DNA of 38,062 nucleotides from Coriobacteriia bacterium (GCA_009781115.1 WQYT01000008.1:1-38062), one strand, 5' to 3'. Shown: positions 1 through 9,808, numbered from the stretch's first letter. Numbers and translations are program-made. Notes: generated from the letters alone by a model not told the origin.

Positions 1-1
1 C

Positions 2-187
2 GGTGTGTTCATCGGCTGGCTGATATCGGTCATCGTGAACGCGACCGGCACGATCAGCGCGAAGGTCACGGCGTCTGCGGTGCTGCTGGGGGTCGGGGTC
101 TGCATGCTGATCGGCATCGTCTTTGGGTTCTATCCGGCGCACCGTGCGGCGAAGCTCGACCCGATCGATGCACTGAGATACCAGTAG
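2..187 (+). CDS. C-terminal end of an ABC transporter permease (MacB/FtsX-like), truncated by window start
   Basis: Open from window edge; hydrophobic segment then [20 protein letters not shown], the typical C-terminus of MacB/FtsX-type permeases. Confidence 0.85.
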   Translation, partial: GVFIGWLISVIVNATGTISAKVTASAVLLGVGVCMLIGIVFGFYPAHRAAKLDPIDALRYQ

Positions 188-299
188 GGTACGGAGAGAA
201 GCCCCCCTCCCGGAGGCAATCACTCCCCGGAGACAAACATCCTCCGGGGAGAAACACCCCGGAGACAACCCCCCCTCGGGCGTTTGTCACCAAAGCTTC

Positions 300-373
300 G
301 TCATCCTGCGCGAAGTCGCAGGATCCAGGATTTTGTATTCCACTCTGGATGCTGCGACTACGCGCAGGATGAC
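300..373. repeat. REP-like imperfect inverted repeat (gtcatcctgcgcgaagtcgcaggatccag ... ctggatgctgcgactacgcgcaggatgac)
   Basis: Arms visible by eye; related single copies near 12899, 13812 and 35918. Confidence 0.75.
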
Positions 374-750
374 GGGAGGAGGGGGCGAAATTGCTGCTAT
401 TCGCAGCAAAGGTACGCTGAGGTGACGTCAAGGGCGTTTGCCACACTGGGGCTGGCAACGAGCCCCAACTCATGTGTAGCGCGCGGGGACCCGGCGCGCC
501 TTGCCCGAAAAACGAGCCAGTGGCAACATCGTTTTCAACGGAGCAGAGCGCTAGCCCCGCGCCTCTGCCTAGGTAAAGCATTTAAATGTTAACAGGTGTA
601 TACTATTAACGATAGCAAAGAACTTGCTAACAAACTTTTGAGGGGCATTTTACAGGGGAATCCAGGCATAACCAAAAAGTATCAAAGGCTCAAATAATTG
701 CTGGTGCAATTAATACTTGTTTTCTGTTGAGGGGGGACAGTACATACGCC

Positions 751-3700
751 ATGAAAACTAATCTCGATGTTAACGTAAGAAGCATTATTGCAGACAGGAA
801 GCGCAAGAAGAAAGCCATCGTCATCTTTATCCCACTTTGCCTTACTACTCTGGTACTCGTGAGTGTGTTTACCCTGCACATCGGGCTTGCCGCCAGCACC
901 GCTGGCGACTTCAGCATCCCGGTGACCAAAACCACGGTAAATCAATCGGGCGCGGACGCAAAAGACGGGACCTTCCACTTTACCTGCACCCAGATAAAGA
1001 GCGCCGCAGACCTGGCCGCTGCAGACGACCCGCTCGCCTCTCCTAATCCATCGACGCTGGCAATCACGACGTCAGATGGCACGGGCACGGGCTCATTCAG
1101 CTTTGCCGACGTACCGGCGGATACCTATTATTTCGAGATCGCAGAACAGGACACCGCCGCGCCCGGCTGGACTTCTGACAGCAGTGTATACCTGGTCAAG
1201 GTCGTCGTGGCAGATGGCGGGGCCATAACGATGACCTCTGCGGCCAATACCGGGACTGACACCTGGCCGGCCGAGGACACCTGGACAACTTTGGACGTGG
1301 GCAACAGCAAAAACGCTGACGGGCTTAGCTGGGAAGTCCCGGGAACTAACAATAAGCCGTTAGGCTCAGCTGACGATTTCAGCGTCGTGGCGTTTGGCGA
1401 CGTAACGGTCAACGATGCTGACGTTGAGGGCGGTCTGGCGGCAAAAGGCAACTTTACTTCAGGCTCCAGTCAGAACTATCTTATTGGGCTGCCTCGGCCT
1501 GTTACGTTTAAAACAGGCGCTTATCCAATCGCTCCCCATGACCCGAGACTGCTGGTCATGGGAGATATTGCAACTAATCCCACCGGTAATAACGTAGATG
1601 TTGTTGGCGGTAGTGTGATGGTGTCCGATACGTCGGCATCAAGTTTTGGCAGCATGTATCTGAACCAATGGGAGTATACCGGCGCCAATCCCACGTATGA
1701 TGAAAGTGATTTTCCTGGCTCATTTACACAACATTCAAACATTACCCCCACCGTCAGGCCGCTAAGTGAAATACAAGCATTTTTTGATGACGCGGAGACA
1801 TCGCTAAAAGATCTCAGCCAAAGCTATGATAAGACAGCCGGCGCGCAGGGCAAGACGCTGGTATGCGATGCGGATAGCTGGGATCTCGACCCTGCTGCGC
1901 TTGCCAGCGCCGGTACGGATTTCTCGCAGTATGACACGATCATATTTAATGTACACGTCACTGCGGCTACCATATATGACACGGATATCACCCTGACTTT
2001 TCCTGCGGGCTTTGACGGCAATTATGTGGTGAACACAATAAATGACTCCGGAAACCCTGCGCTCGATTTCGCTACTGCATTTGGGGCGCTGGGAATGAAT
2101 ATGGGCATTAAGATCATTGACTTGGGCAACGCTACGCAAAGCGGCGGTATTACCTATGATGGCACAACTTCATACAAGGATAAAATGGCGGCGCTTCGCC
2201 ATGACTGGTCAAGCCGGATTTTGTGGAACTTCCCCGATAGTAATGCGGCGACCATTACCAGTACCGGTTTTGACTTTATCGGCTCTGTTCTTGCCCCCTA
2301 CAGTGATTTTACTGGTAGAGGCTACGGTACCGGCGCGATGGGCATAGGAGCGGTAGATGGCACGCTTGTGTGCAAAACGCTGACGCAATCAAATGGCTGG
2401 GAAGCCCATAACACCACGCACTACGATGGGACGGCTACCGGCAACATCACGTTTGAAAACACCTATAAGAAGCTCGTCACCGCTGATTTCAAGATTCCAG
2501 TGACCAAAACCACGGTAAATCAATCGGGCTCGGGCGCAAAAGACGGAGCGTTTAAGTTCACCTGCACCCAGATAAAGAGCGCTGCCGACCCGACCGCCGC
2601 GGCCAGCCCGCTTGCCTCCCCCAATCCGTCGAAGCTGACGATCACGACATCAGGTGGCACGGGCACGGGCTCGTTCAGCTTTGCCGACGCGCCGGATGGT
2701 ACCTACTACTTCAAGATCGCGGAGACCAACAGTGGCGCGGCCAACTGGGCATACGACACCAGTGCCTATATCGTCAGAGTAGACGTAGAAAACGGCGCCG
2801 CAACGGTGGCTGACGTTTCTAAAAGCACCAGTACCTACTCTAACTTGGCGACACAATTCGATCAAAAAACCGACCTGACGTTAAAACAATATCAATCGCT
2901 TTACAGCGGGGGTAGTTTTGCCATGATGCACTATGCTACCGCGGCAGATGCCAGCACGATAATGTACCTCTATTGTTTTCAGACAACAACCAACTCGTTG
3001 TACAGTGCCTACTGGGGAGCTTATGCGACTAATGGTTATGCCTATAGTACTGCTGATGTAAAGTATGTCCCGGAAGCCAGTTGGATTGTAAAAAATGGTT
3101 TCTGGGGTCCGGATGCGCTGGCTTGTGCTTATAAACCAACAGGCGATGACATGAGCGCGAATTGGGGCGATGACACCGTAACGAATATACAATTGCTGAG
3201 AGACCGGTACGGGATACCTACGCTTACCCAGCGCGATGCCTTTATCGCAACCCAAACTGCTCTCTGGTACTATACGGATCCTGCTTCCAGAAATAACTTT
3301 GTGCCTGTTGACAGTGGCGGAACTCAGTCTGATATCGTGGCGCTGTTTAATCAACTGGTAGACGGTGCGGCTGCGGCTGTATCAAGCAGTGATCCCGAGC
3401 CGGATCCCTCGATCGCCATAAACTTCGATACCAGTAACGCGAGCGTTAACAGCGGTTGGTACGGACCGGTTAAGCTGGGGGTTACAACGGCATCGATGGT
3501 AAAACCGCCGAGCAGCGTTGCGGTCACCTTGACGAGCAGCTATGCGTTGTCGGCAGATAAATCCAGCGCGTTGACACAACCCGTATACGACGGACAGGAA
3601 TTTTATGTCAATATCGGCACAACTTCGATTTCTGATCTGACCGGACTGGTCAAAGCTGATGCGACACTCAGTTTACCTGAGCTTCAAACTTATTATTGCA

Positions 3701-5001
3701 ATCAAGAATCCATACCGGTCCAACCCGTATTTGATAACAAGAGCTTCAAAAAACCGCCTTTTATGGGGATCACCGCAACAGCGAACGATCTGATCACGGT
3801 GACGGTAACTGCCACGCTGAACGGAACCGCTCCGGTTCAATTCACCAACAACTATCAGAGTTACGATTTTGAGTTTCTGAAAGTTGCTAACCTCTACGGC
3901 TATCACCCGCTGGCGGGAGCGGAATTTTCCCTGTATAAAAATTGCAGCGTCATGCCAGACAGCTCGGCTGCGCTTTATATATACAACTACACTGGTTTTG
4001 TAACTTCTGCGACCTCAGACGCAAACGGGATCATTAAATTTACCGGACTGATGCCGGGCGAATACTATATGGAAGAAACGGCTACACCAGACGGATTTAT
4101 GCCGTATCTCCCACAGAAAAAACTGGTGATAGATGATAACGGAAACGGCACGATAGAAATGAAAAATCCGGGCTGGGTTGACAATAAGAGGTGCGGATTT
4201 ACGACCCAAATCCCTGAATATCCAAATACGTACTTCTCTGCGACGAGCGGGTCCAGCTACCTAAGTACAAAATCAGACGAAAACGGAACGGTGACCTTCG
4301 CCGAAATACAGAAGGGCCTTACCTATGAGGTGAAAGACTCTGCGGATATGAGTACGACGTTGTTTGAGCTGGCGGTCAATACGGATGGGACCTATACCAT
4401 AACCTTCCCTGACGACAAGCCGGCAATTCAGGGCCGCTTCTATCAAGATCTCACCAATGATCCCACGTACTTCGGGTTTCTAAAATATGACAAAGATACC
4501 GGATCGTATGTAGACGGAGCGGTATTTGAGCTGTATACCTCAACTGATGATGGTAAAACGCTGACTCCGTGCAATCCGGCGATCACAGGGACATCAAGCG
4601 GGTGGTTGGGAGTGGGATTCTGGCAAGTGCCACTGGGGACCTATTACATGAAAGAAACCTCTGCGCCTCCCGGATATAAAGCAAACGATACCTTGTACAA
4701 AGTTGACTTATCGCTGAGCGCGTTACGTAACAACTCTGACGCTACGATTCAATATAAAACCGCTGCTGGCAATTGGTTGAATCTGGCCACCTATGACACA
4801 GGAAAAGGGAGCGAATACATAATCTACAACGAAAAAGGCGACAGCAGTTTCGTGCTGCCGTCTGCCGGAGGGACCGGGAGAGTGCCTTACGGGATCGCTG
4901 CCGCCCTGCTTACCACAGCGCTGGTGTTGTTTTTGGTGGGAGTATTGGTGCGGAGGTATCGCAACCGCAGTTTCCTGCTGGCAAAAATCTATACGGGATA
5001 A
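751..5001 (+). CDS. Large cell-surface adhesin: signal/TM segment, two pilin isopeptide-type (FctA/Spy0128-like) domains, choice-of-anchor A domain, thioester (TQxA) domain, SpaA/Cna_B-like repeats, LPSAGG sorting-like motif plus TM and basic tail
   Basis: ORF 727-5001; ATG at 751 preceded by GAGGGGGGAC. Motifs: repeated FxIPVTKTTVNQSG...KDGxFxFTCTQIKSAAD; FSVVAFGDVTVNDADVEGGLAAKGNF; YLYCFQ and ATQTALWYYTD; C-terminal VLPSAGGTG...LLTTALVLFLVGVLVRRYRNR. Confidence 0.85.
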   Translation: MKTNLDVNVRSIIADRKRKKKAIVIFIPLCLTTLVLVSVFTLHIGLAASTAGDFSIPVTKTTVNQSGADAKDGTFHFTCTQIKSAADLAAADDPLASPNPSTLAITTSDGTGTGSFSFADVPADTYYFEIAEQDTAAPGWTSDSSVYLVKVVVADGGAITMTSAANTGTDTWPAEDTWTTLDVGNSKNADGLSWEVPGTNNKPLGSADDFSVVAFGDVTVNDADVEGGLAAKGNFTSGSSQNYLIGLPRPVTFKTGAYPIAPHDPRLLVMGDIATNPTGNNVDVVGGSVMVSDTSASSFGSMYLNQWEYTGANPTYDESDFPGSFTQHSNITPTVRPLSEIQAFFDDAETSLKDLSQSYDKTAGAQGKTLVCDADSWDLDPAALASAGTDFSQYDTIIFNVHVTAATIYDTDITLTFPAGFDGNYVVNTINDSGNPALDFATAFGALGMNMGIKIIDLGNATQSGGITYDGTTSYKDKMAALRHDWSSRILWNFPDSNAATITSTGFDFIGSVLAPYSDFTGRGYGTGAMGIGAVDGTLVCKTLTQSNGWEAHNTTHYDGTATGNITFENTYKKLVTADFKIPVTKTTVNQSGSGAKDGAFKFTCTQIKSAADPTAAASPLASPNPSKLTITTSGGTGTGSFSFADAPDGTYYFKIAETNSGAANWAYDTSAYIVRVDVENGAATVADVSKSTSTYSNLATQFDQKTDLTLKQYQSLYSGGSFAMMHYATAADASTIMYLYCFQTTTNSLYSAYWGAYATNGYAYSTADVKYVPEASWIVKNGFWGPDALACAYKPTGDDMSANWGDDTVTNIQLLRDRYGIPTLTQRDAFIATQTALWYYTDPASRNNFVPVDSGGTQSDIVALFNQLVDGAAAAVSSSDPEPDPSIAINFDTSNASVNSGWYGPVKLGVTTASMVKPPSSVAVTLTSSYALSADKSSALTQPVYDGQEFYVNIGTTSISDLTGLVKADATLSLPELQTYYCNQESIPVQPVFDNKSFKKPPFMGITATANDLITVTVTATLNGTAPVQFTNNYQSYDFEFLKVANLYGYHPLAGAEFSLYKNCSVMPDSSAALYIYNYTGFVTSATSDANGIIKFTGLMPGEYYMEETATPDGFMPYLPQKKLVIDDNGNGTIEMKNPGWVDNKRCGFTTQIPEYPNTYFSATSGSSYLSTKSDENGTVTFAEIQKGLTYEVKDSADMSTTLFELAVNTDGTYTITFPDDKPAIQGRFYQDLTNDPTYFGFLKYDKDTGSYVDGAVFELYTSTDDGKTLTPCNPAITGTSSGWLGVGFWQVPLGTYYMKETSAPPGYKANDTLYKVDLSLSALRNNSDATIQYKTAAGNWLNLATYDTGKGSEYIIYNEKGDSSFVLPSAGGTGRVPYGIAAALLTTALVLFLVGVLVRRYRNRSFLLAKIYTG

Positions 5002-5119
5002 ACTGCCGTTTACCTGTGGGCATCGTATGCACGGAGTACTTCCTTTGTGTATAGTAAGAGCACGCTCTTACATGGGGAGCGCGCAGAGATCTGCTCTGCC
5101 TCACGAGAGGAGTTTTTAC

Positions 5120-5869
5120 ATGAGCGAGTCACGTTTTGCCGGTAAGACTGTTTTGGTCACAGGCGCCGGGTCCGGCATCGGAAAAGCCACGGCTACCCGT
5201 TTGTTGAAGGAAGGCGCCCGTGTGATCGCGGCTGACATCAGCGAGAAGCGCCTGAATGATTTTGCGACGGCTCATCTGGGCGAGCCCCTGGCCATCGTTG
5301 CGGGAGATATCGCCGATGACAAGACGGTCGAGGCGCTGCTTGCTGCCTGCGACGGCAAGCTTGACGGCCTGGCCAATGTCGCGGGCATCATGGACAACTT
5401 CCTCCCGCCGCATGAAGTTGACGACGCTACCTGGGATCGCGTGATGGCCGTCAACCTCAAGGGCCCGATGCGCCTGACGCGCGCGCTGCTGCCCCTGCTG
5501 CGAGCGTCAAAGGGCAGCATCGCCAATGTGGCGAGCGAGGCCGGGCTCAAGGCATCTTCAGCGGGCGTTGCCTACACCTGCAGCAAGCATGCCATGATCG
5601 GCTTTACCCGTAGCCTGGCGTTCTACTATGGCCTTGAGGGCCTGCGCTCCAACGCGGTCTGCCCGGGAGCCGTTGCCACCAACATCGAGGTTGATATGGC
5701 CTGTTCGCCCTTTGCCATGAAGCGGGTCGGCCCCGTCATGGCCGCAACCGCGCCCCCCACAGCCGAACCCGAGGCCATCGCTGCGGCGCTCTGCTGGCTG
5801 CTCTCCGACGACAGCCTCAATGTCAACGGCGCCATCATGCCCAGCGACGGCGGCTGGTGCGTCTACTAA
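5120..5869 (+). CDS. SDR family NAD(P)-dependent oxidoreductase
   Basis: VLVTGAGSGIGKATA glycine motif, NVAG, YTCSKHA catalytic motif; RBS GAGAGGAG upstream of ATG 5120. Confidence 0.93.
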   Translation: MSESRFAGKTVLVTGAGSGIGKATATRLLKEGARVIAADISEKRLNDFATAHLGEPLAIVAGDIADDKTVEALLAACDGKLDGLANVAGIMDNFLPPHEVDDATWDRVMAVNLKGPMRLTRALLPLLRASKGSIANVASEAGLKASSAGVAYTCSKHAMIGFTRSLAFYYGLEGLRSNAVCPGAVATNIEVDMACSPFAMKRVGPVMAATAPPTAEPEAIAAALCWLLSDDSLNVNGAIMPSDGGWCVY

Positions 5870-5898
5870 GTAACGGAGTCTCACAATATCGATTGTTG

Positions 5899-5944
5899 AG
5901 TGCGCTCGTTGGCTTGAATCTGAGCTTGCGGGCGCACTTTTGTT
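5899..5944 (+). terminator. Rho-independent terminator after SDR gene
   Basis: AGTGCGC ... GCGCACT arms followed by TTTTG. Confidence 0.6.
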
Positions 5945-6121
5945 TGATCTGCGAAGTCTTTTGTCGGCATTTTCAGAATGCAGAATGCAGGAAAGGGGAG
6001 CTATCATTTTCATCGGTTCAGGCACGGTTACTTGCGCTTATATTGTCTCTTATCAAGCAATGCTCTAAAGTGAGTACACGAGGTTTTTGGCGGGGATACT
6101 TCTGAGGCGAGAGGACAAAAA

Positions 6122-7438
6122 ATGAAAGCAGCCAAACGATTGACGCGGGTTATTGTTCTTGTAGTGGTGGTGAGCCTCTGTGCAGGGCTGCCTGTGCATG
6201 CGGTCGCAAAACCGAAAGTTGATCTTTCGAAGGGGATTGGCGGCGACGTTGCCTTTGCGTCAGGCCTTGCGTCCTGTCAGATCGGCTCGACTTCGTACAA
6301 GACATTAACGCAGGCATTGAAAGCGGTACCAGGCAGGACGCACACAACAATAAAGCTCCTGGGCGATATCGTCGTTGCTTCTGAATGCACGATTACCAAT
6401 AAACAGATCACGTTTGATCTTAACGGTCACAGTTTGACATTTAATAGTGCGGGCGATTTCCCCCTCACGTTGACAAAGTGTACTATCGACTACACCGGTG
6501 CGGGAACACTGCAAGTGATGTCGGGGCAATCGGTCGGTCTGACTGTTGACGGTGGCTCCTGTACGCTTACGCATGTGGATTCGGGCGCCCTGAACGCTGG
6601 GATTTGGTGTGAGAACGGGGCAAAGCTTACGCTCAATGGTTCTGCAAAAGAGACAAATGGCAACAGCTCCTGTATTCGTGCTGGCGAGCGTTCTTCGGTC
6701 ACCATAAATGGCGACGTGAGTGCTACGGGTGGCACCCCGGTCGGCCTTTATGTAATCGGCGGATCGACCGCGGTAGTTAATGGGAACATTACCGCAGGCG
6801 GCGAAGGTATACATGTAGCCAGCAGTGGAGAAGGCAATCTTCCTCGTAACGCGAATTCGCAGGTTACCGTGAAGGGAAATGTGACTTGTGGTTCTTATGT
6901 TGAGGCGGTTGGTAATCCGGTAAGCGTACACATTACAGGAAACCTTACTTGCACCAAGAAAGGGTGGGGAGCCGTGTATGTTAATGGCGGAGCTCAGGTA
7001 ACCGTCGATGGTGTAATTACTTCTGCTGGCAGCTACATTGATATGGGGATACCTGGTAAGCCTGACACCGACTATGAAACAAAGACCGCCAAGGACTTCA
7101 CAACGCCTACTACCAAACAGGACTACAAGACCTACACCAACGGGCAAAGCACCGTCTGGGTCGGGAATGCTCAGGCGCCAGCTGCGTCTCAAGATGCTGA
7201 CTCTACCGATGCCTCAGTGCCGGATGCTGGGCCGGCAGACAATTCGACGTCCAGCTCCTCAGCGACTCAGGTTGCAACACCAGCGTCAGACTCTCAGAAG
7301 CCTTTGCCATCCAGCTCTGATCCCACTCGTTTTAACACCAAAATTCTTTTTGGGATTCTTGCCGGTGTTTTGTTTATTGCCGCTGCCACAGTACTAGTAA
7401 TAACCGTGAGGCGCTCCAGGAAGCAACCAGTAAAGTAA
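6122..7438 (+). CDS. Secreted, membrane-anchored parallel beta-helix-like surface protein
   Basis: N-terminal signal peptide; repetitive VTVNGDVSATGG / VTVKGNVTCG segments; Ser/Ala-rich linker; C-terminal TM and RRSRKQPVK tail. Confidence 0.7.
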   Translation: MKAAKRLTRVIVLVVVVSLCAGLPVHAVAKPKVDLSKGIGGDVAFASGLASCQIGSTSYKTLTQALKAVPGRTHTTIKLLGDIVVASECTITNKQITFDLNGHSLTFNSAGDFPLTLTKCTIDYTGAGTLQVMSGQSVGLTVDGGSCTLTHVDSGALNAGIWCENGAKLTLNGSAKETNGNSSCIRAGERSSVTINGDVSATGGTPVGLYVIGGSTAVVNGNITAGGEGIHVASSGEGNLPRNANSQVTVKGNVTCGSYVEAVGNPVSVHITGNLTCTKKGWGAVYVNGGAQVTVDGVITSAGSYIDMGIPGKPDTDYETKTAKDFTTPTTKQDYKTYTNGQSTVWVGNAQAPAASQDADSTDASVPDAGPADNSTSSSSATQVATPASDSQKPLPSSSDPTRFNTKILFGILAGVLFIAAATVLVITVRRSRKQPVK

Positions 7439-7456
7439 GTGCCGGAAATAACGTCA

Positions 7457-7486
7457 ATGCCCAGCGGCGGCTGGTGCGTCTATTGA
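7457..7486 (+). pseudogene. Relic of the 3' end of an SDR gene (MPSGGWCVY*)
   Basis: atgcccagcggcggctggtgcgtctattga versus atgcccagcgacggcggctggtgcgtctactaa at the end of the 5120-5869 gene. Confidence 0.65.
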
Positions 7487-7526
7487 AGTTACAGCACGCC
7501 TAACGCATCGATACTTGCAGAAGTGC

Positions 7527-7648
7527 GCCCAAGGGTCTAAGCCCGAGGGCGCACTCTTTGTGTCCGCTCAGGATATGGAGATTTCTCCATAACCAGCATT
7601 TTATGCAATTTTTCGTCCCTTTGGTAAGGAAACGGTAAGGGACCTCTG
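7527..7648. repeat. Direct repeat copy 1 (~122 bp; terminator-like hairpin plus TATGGAGA-TT-TCTCCATA palindrome)
   Basis: Matches 9594-9715 with about two mismatches by eye. Confidence 0.9.
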
Positions 7649-7718
7649 ATATTGTTGCCACTGAGGTCGGTGTCGCATGTGATTATCCATGCGGGATCCC
7701 CCGGAAGCTCTTTACAGT

Positions 7719-7738
7719 TGTTAGGTTATAACCTAACA
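7719..7738. promoter_or_regulatory. Perfect 20-bp palindrome, candidate HigBA operator
   Basis: tgttaggttataacctaaca immediately upstream of RBS aggaggt and ORF 7752. Confidence 0.7.
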
Positions 7739-7751
7739 TAGGAGGTAGGAA

Positions 7752-8189
7752 ATGGTATGTCCGTACGAACCATTTGACAAGGATTATAAGCGAGTATTCG
7801 TCTACAGCGAATCTGGTAGGCGACCGCCTGTGATCAGAGACATCGAGCGTCTTGCGAAGAAAGACCTGGAAAGTGCTGATACACTTCAAGAGATGATTCG
7901 AGAGCTCGAGAAACGGTCGTTTGAGCTCCTTGCACAAAATCGCTGGCGTCGGTTGAGCGGAAAATGCAATCTTGAGCTCAGACCGCTGAAATGTAAGAAA
8001 GTGCTACGGGTGCTTGCGGTTGGATATCCGCCGGGGCGTTTTGAGAAGTTCATCTTATTGGATTTGTATGAAGCTCATGGTGGAAAAAGACAACAGATTG
8101 ATCCAAGCACACTAAAGCAAGCCAACAGGCGTGCACGAGAATGTTTGGAATGGCTTAAGGGAGAAGGAGCGTTAAGTGAGAACCACTGA
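7752..8189 (+). CDS. HigB/RelE-like type II toxin
   Basis: RRLSGKCNLELRPLKCKKVLRVLAVGYPPGRFEKFILLDLYEAHGGKRQQID, followed by overlapping XRE antitoxin gene. Confidence 0.7.
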   Translation: MVCPYEPFDKDYKRVFVYSESGRRPPVIRDIERLAKKDLESADTLQEMIRELEKRSFELLAQNRWRRLSGKCNLELRPLKCKKVLRVLAVGYPPGRFEKFILLDLYEAHGGKRQQIDPSTLKQANRRARECLEWLKGEGALSENH

Positions 8190-8535
8190 AGAACTTGAAA
8201 AAACCTGGGTGTATGCTTATGCCGAAAAGGTCGGCGATATTGCGGTGCTGGCTTCACTCAGAACCAAAGAACTCGGAATCACCAAAGCTGAGCTTGCACG
8301 ACGTATGGGGATCAGCCGGTCGACTGTGTCTGAAATGCTTGGCGGGGATAATAACTTCACGATCAAGACACTCGCGAAGCTTGCAAAAGCGCTTGATATG
8401 AGCATCGAAGAGATCGTTGCATATAAGCGCCCCACGCTGGATGAAATTCAATCAGAACGCCAGCCAGAGCGCCTGGCACTTATCACTGATATCGCATCTG
8501 ATCAACCATATGCGGCGCAACAGTGGTTCTCGTAA
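8176..8535 (+). CDS. HigA-like XRE-family antitoxin
   Basis: HTH: GITKAELARRMGISRSTVSEMLGGDNNFTIKTLAKLAKALDM; overlaps toxin ORF. Confidence 0.85.
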   Translation: MRTTEELEKTWVYAYAEKVGDIAVLASLRTKELGITKAELARRMGISRSTVSEMLGGDNNFTIKTLAKLAKALDMSIEEIVAYKRPTLDEIQSERQPERLALITDIASDQPYAAQQWFS

Positions 8536-8624
8536 GCCAACACAGAGGAACTGTCCCATTGTGATCGAGCAGATCAAGTTTATTGACAGGGCAAATGTTT
8601 TCCCACTAAAAAAGATGGGTTAGA

Positions 8625-9482
8625 ATGGGATACATGCAGAAGAGGACTAACGGTACATTAAGTATTCTCGAAAGGGCGATTAATTCAAAATTATTCGCAA
8701 TATTATGCCCTGTGCTCACAATCATTATTGCTGCGTTTGCAACACTGGTTAAGAAGAATTGGACGTGGGTTGTCGTTTCAGTATTTGTTGTAGTTTTGCT
8801 TCTGCTTGTTTTGCTTATTTTGTCTGCACAAATTGCAAAAGCAAACAGAGACATAGTTGATGACTTGATTAAAGACAATGGTATTTTGGATGAATATTTA
8901 CTGGCTAAGGTCGAGGTTTTATCAAACAGCATTGAACGAAGCGGCGCCTGTATGACCGATGTACAAAGAGAGTGTAGAAAAAGTATCGAACAATATTTTT
9001 TGGAGCAGTACAGTAAAATCAATTTCCTAGACATTGATGAAATTCTTGCCTTAGAAAAAGAGCAGAACAATAAGGAGATCTGGATCATATCGGATGAACT
9101 ATCAACAGACATCGATAATGAAAAAGTGATGAACATTGTTGGTCAGAATTTGCAGTCTGGAACTTTATACAAGTATTTCTATACAAAAATCGATAGAGGC
9201 CTTGATGCTGAAAAAAGGATGAAATCGACATTTGCAAGTGGATTTCAAATAGAAGATATTGGAAAGGTGATGTCTTTTAATCAAGTGGGAGATAGATATG
9301 ATGCATTGGTGAAAATTGCGAAGGATATAATCATTCTGAATCCTGATGGTCCAAATAGACGTGCGTTCGTTTGTATTTACTCAAACACCAACTTCGAAAT
9401 CGCTTTTTATCGTGAGTTAGATGTGGGAGAGTCATCGGATTTATGTGGAATGATATTAAGGGGAATGCTGGTGGAGGCCTAA
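8625..9482 (+). CDS. Uncharacterised protein with two N-terminal TM helices and a cytosolic domain
   Basis: ORF with two hydrophobic helices (LFAILCPVLTIIIAAFATLV; WVVVSVFVVVLLLLVLLIL) then soluble EIWIISDELSTD... domain; low GC relative to neighbours. Confidence 0.75.
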   Translation: MGYMQKRTNGTLSILERAINSKLFAILCPVLTIIIAAFATLVKKNWTWVVVSVFVVVLLLLVLLILSAQIAKANRDIVDDLIKDNGILDEYLLAKVEVLSNSIERSGACMTDVQRECRKSIEQYFLEQYSKINFLDIDEILALEKEQNNKEIWIISDELSTDIDNEKVMNIVGQNLQSGTLYKYFYTKIDRGLDAEKRMKSTFASGFQIEDIGKVMSFNQVGDRYDALVKIAKDIIILNPDGPNRRAFVCIYSNTNFEIAFYRELDVGESSDLCGMILRGMLVEA

Positions 9483-9593
9483 CCTTCCGCTTGCGCCTGT
9501 TTTTTGTTTGCAGAAATTCTTCCTTGTGAAATTAACCGAATATCAACTCACCTAGATTTTCCAATTTCTCAAATTTGTATATTTTAAAAGCGT

Positions 9594-9715
9594 GCCCAAG
9601 GGTCTAAGCCCGAGGGCGCACTCTTTGTGTCCGCTCAGGTTATGGAGATTTCTCCATAACCAGCATTTTATGCAATTTTTCGCCCCTTTGGTAAGGAAAC
9701 GGTAAGGGACCTCTG
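9594..9715. repeat. Direct repeat copy 2 (~122 bp)
   Basis: Near-identical to 7527-7648; contains perfect GGTTATGGAGA-TT-TCTCCATAACC palindrome. Confidence 0.9.
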
Positions 9716-9751
9716 GTACGATTCCTCTAGCTGGTATCAGTATATTTATTG

Positions 9752-9780
9752 AAACGCTTGCGTAACTAAAACGCTTGCGT
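9752..9780. promoter_or_regulatory. Tandem operator-like repeat upstream of hicA
   Basis: aaacgcttgcgt occurs at 9752 and 9769. Confidence 0.55.
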
Positions 9781-9808
9781 TATAGTTACACGAGAGGACA
9801 GAAATCGG

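Noticed and set aside
66-592. ORFs 66-581 (-) and 284-592 (+)
   Set aside because: Translations of REP-like repeats (HPARSRRIQ type); no coding support.
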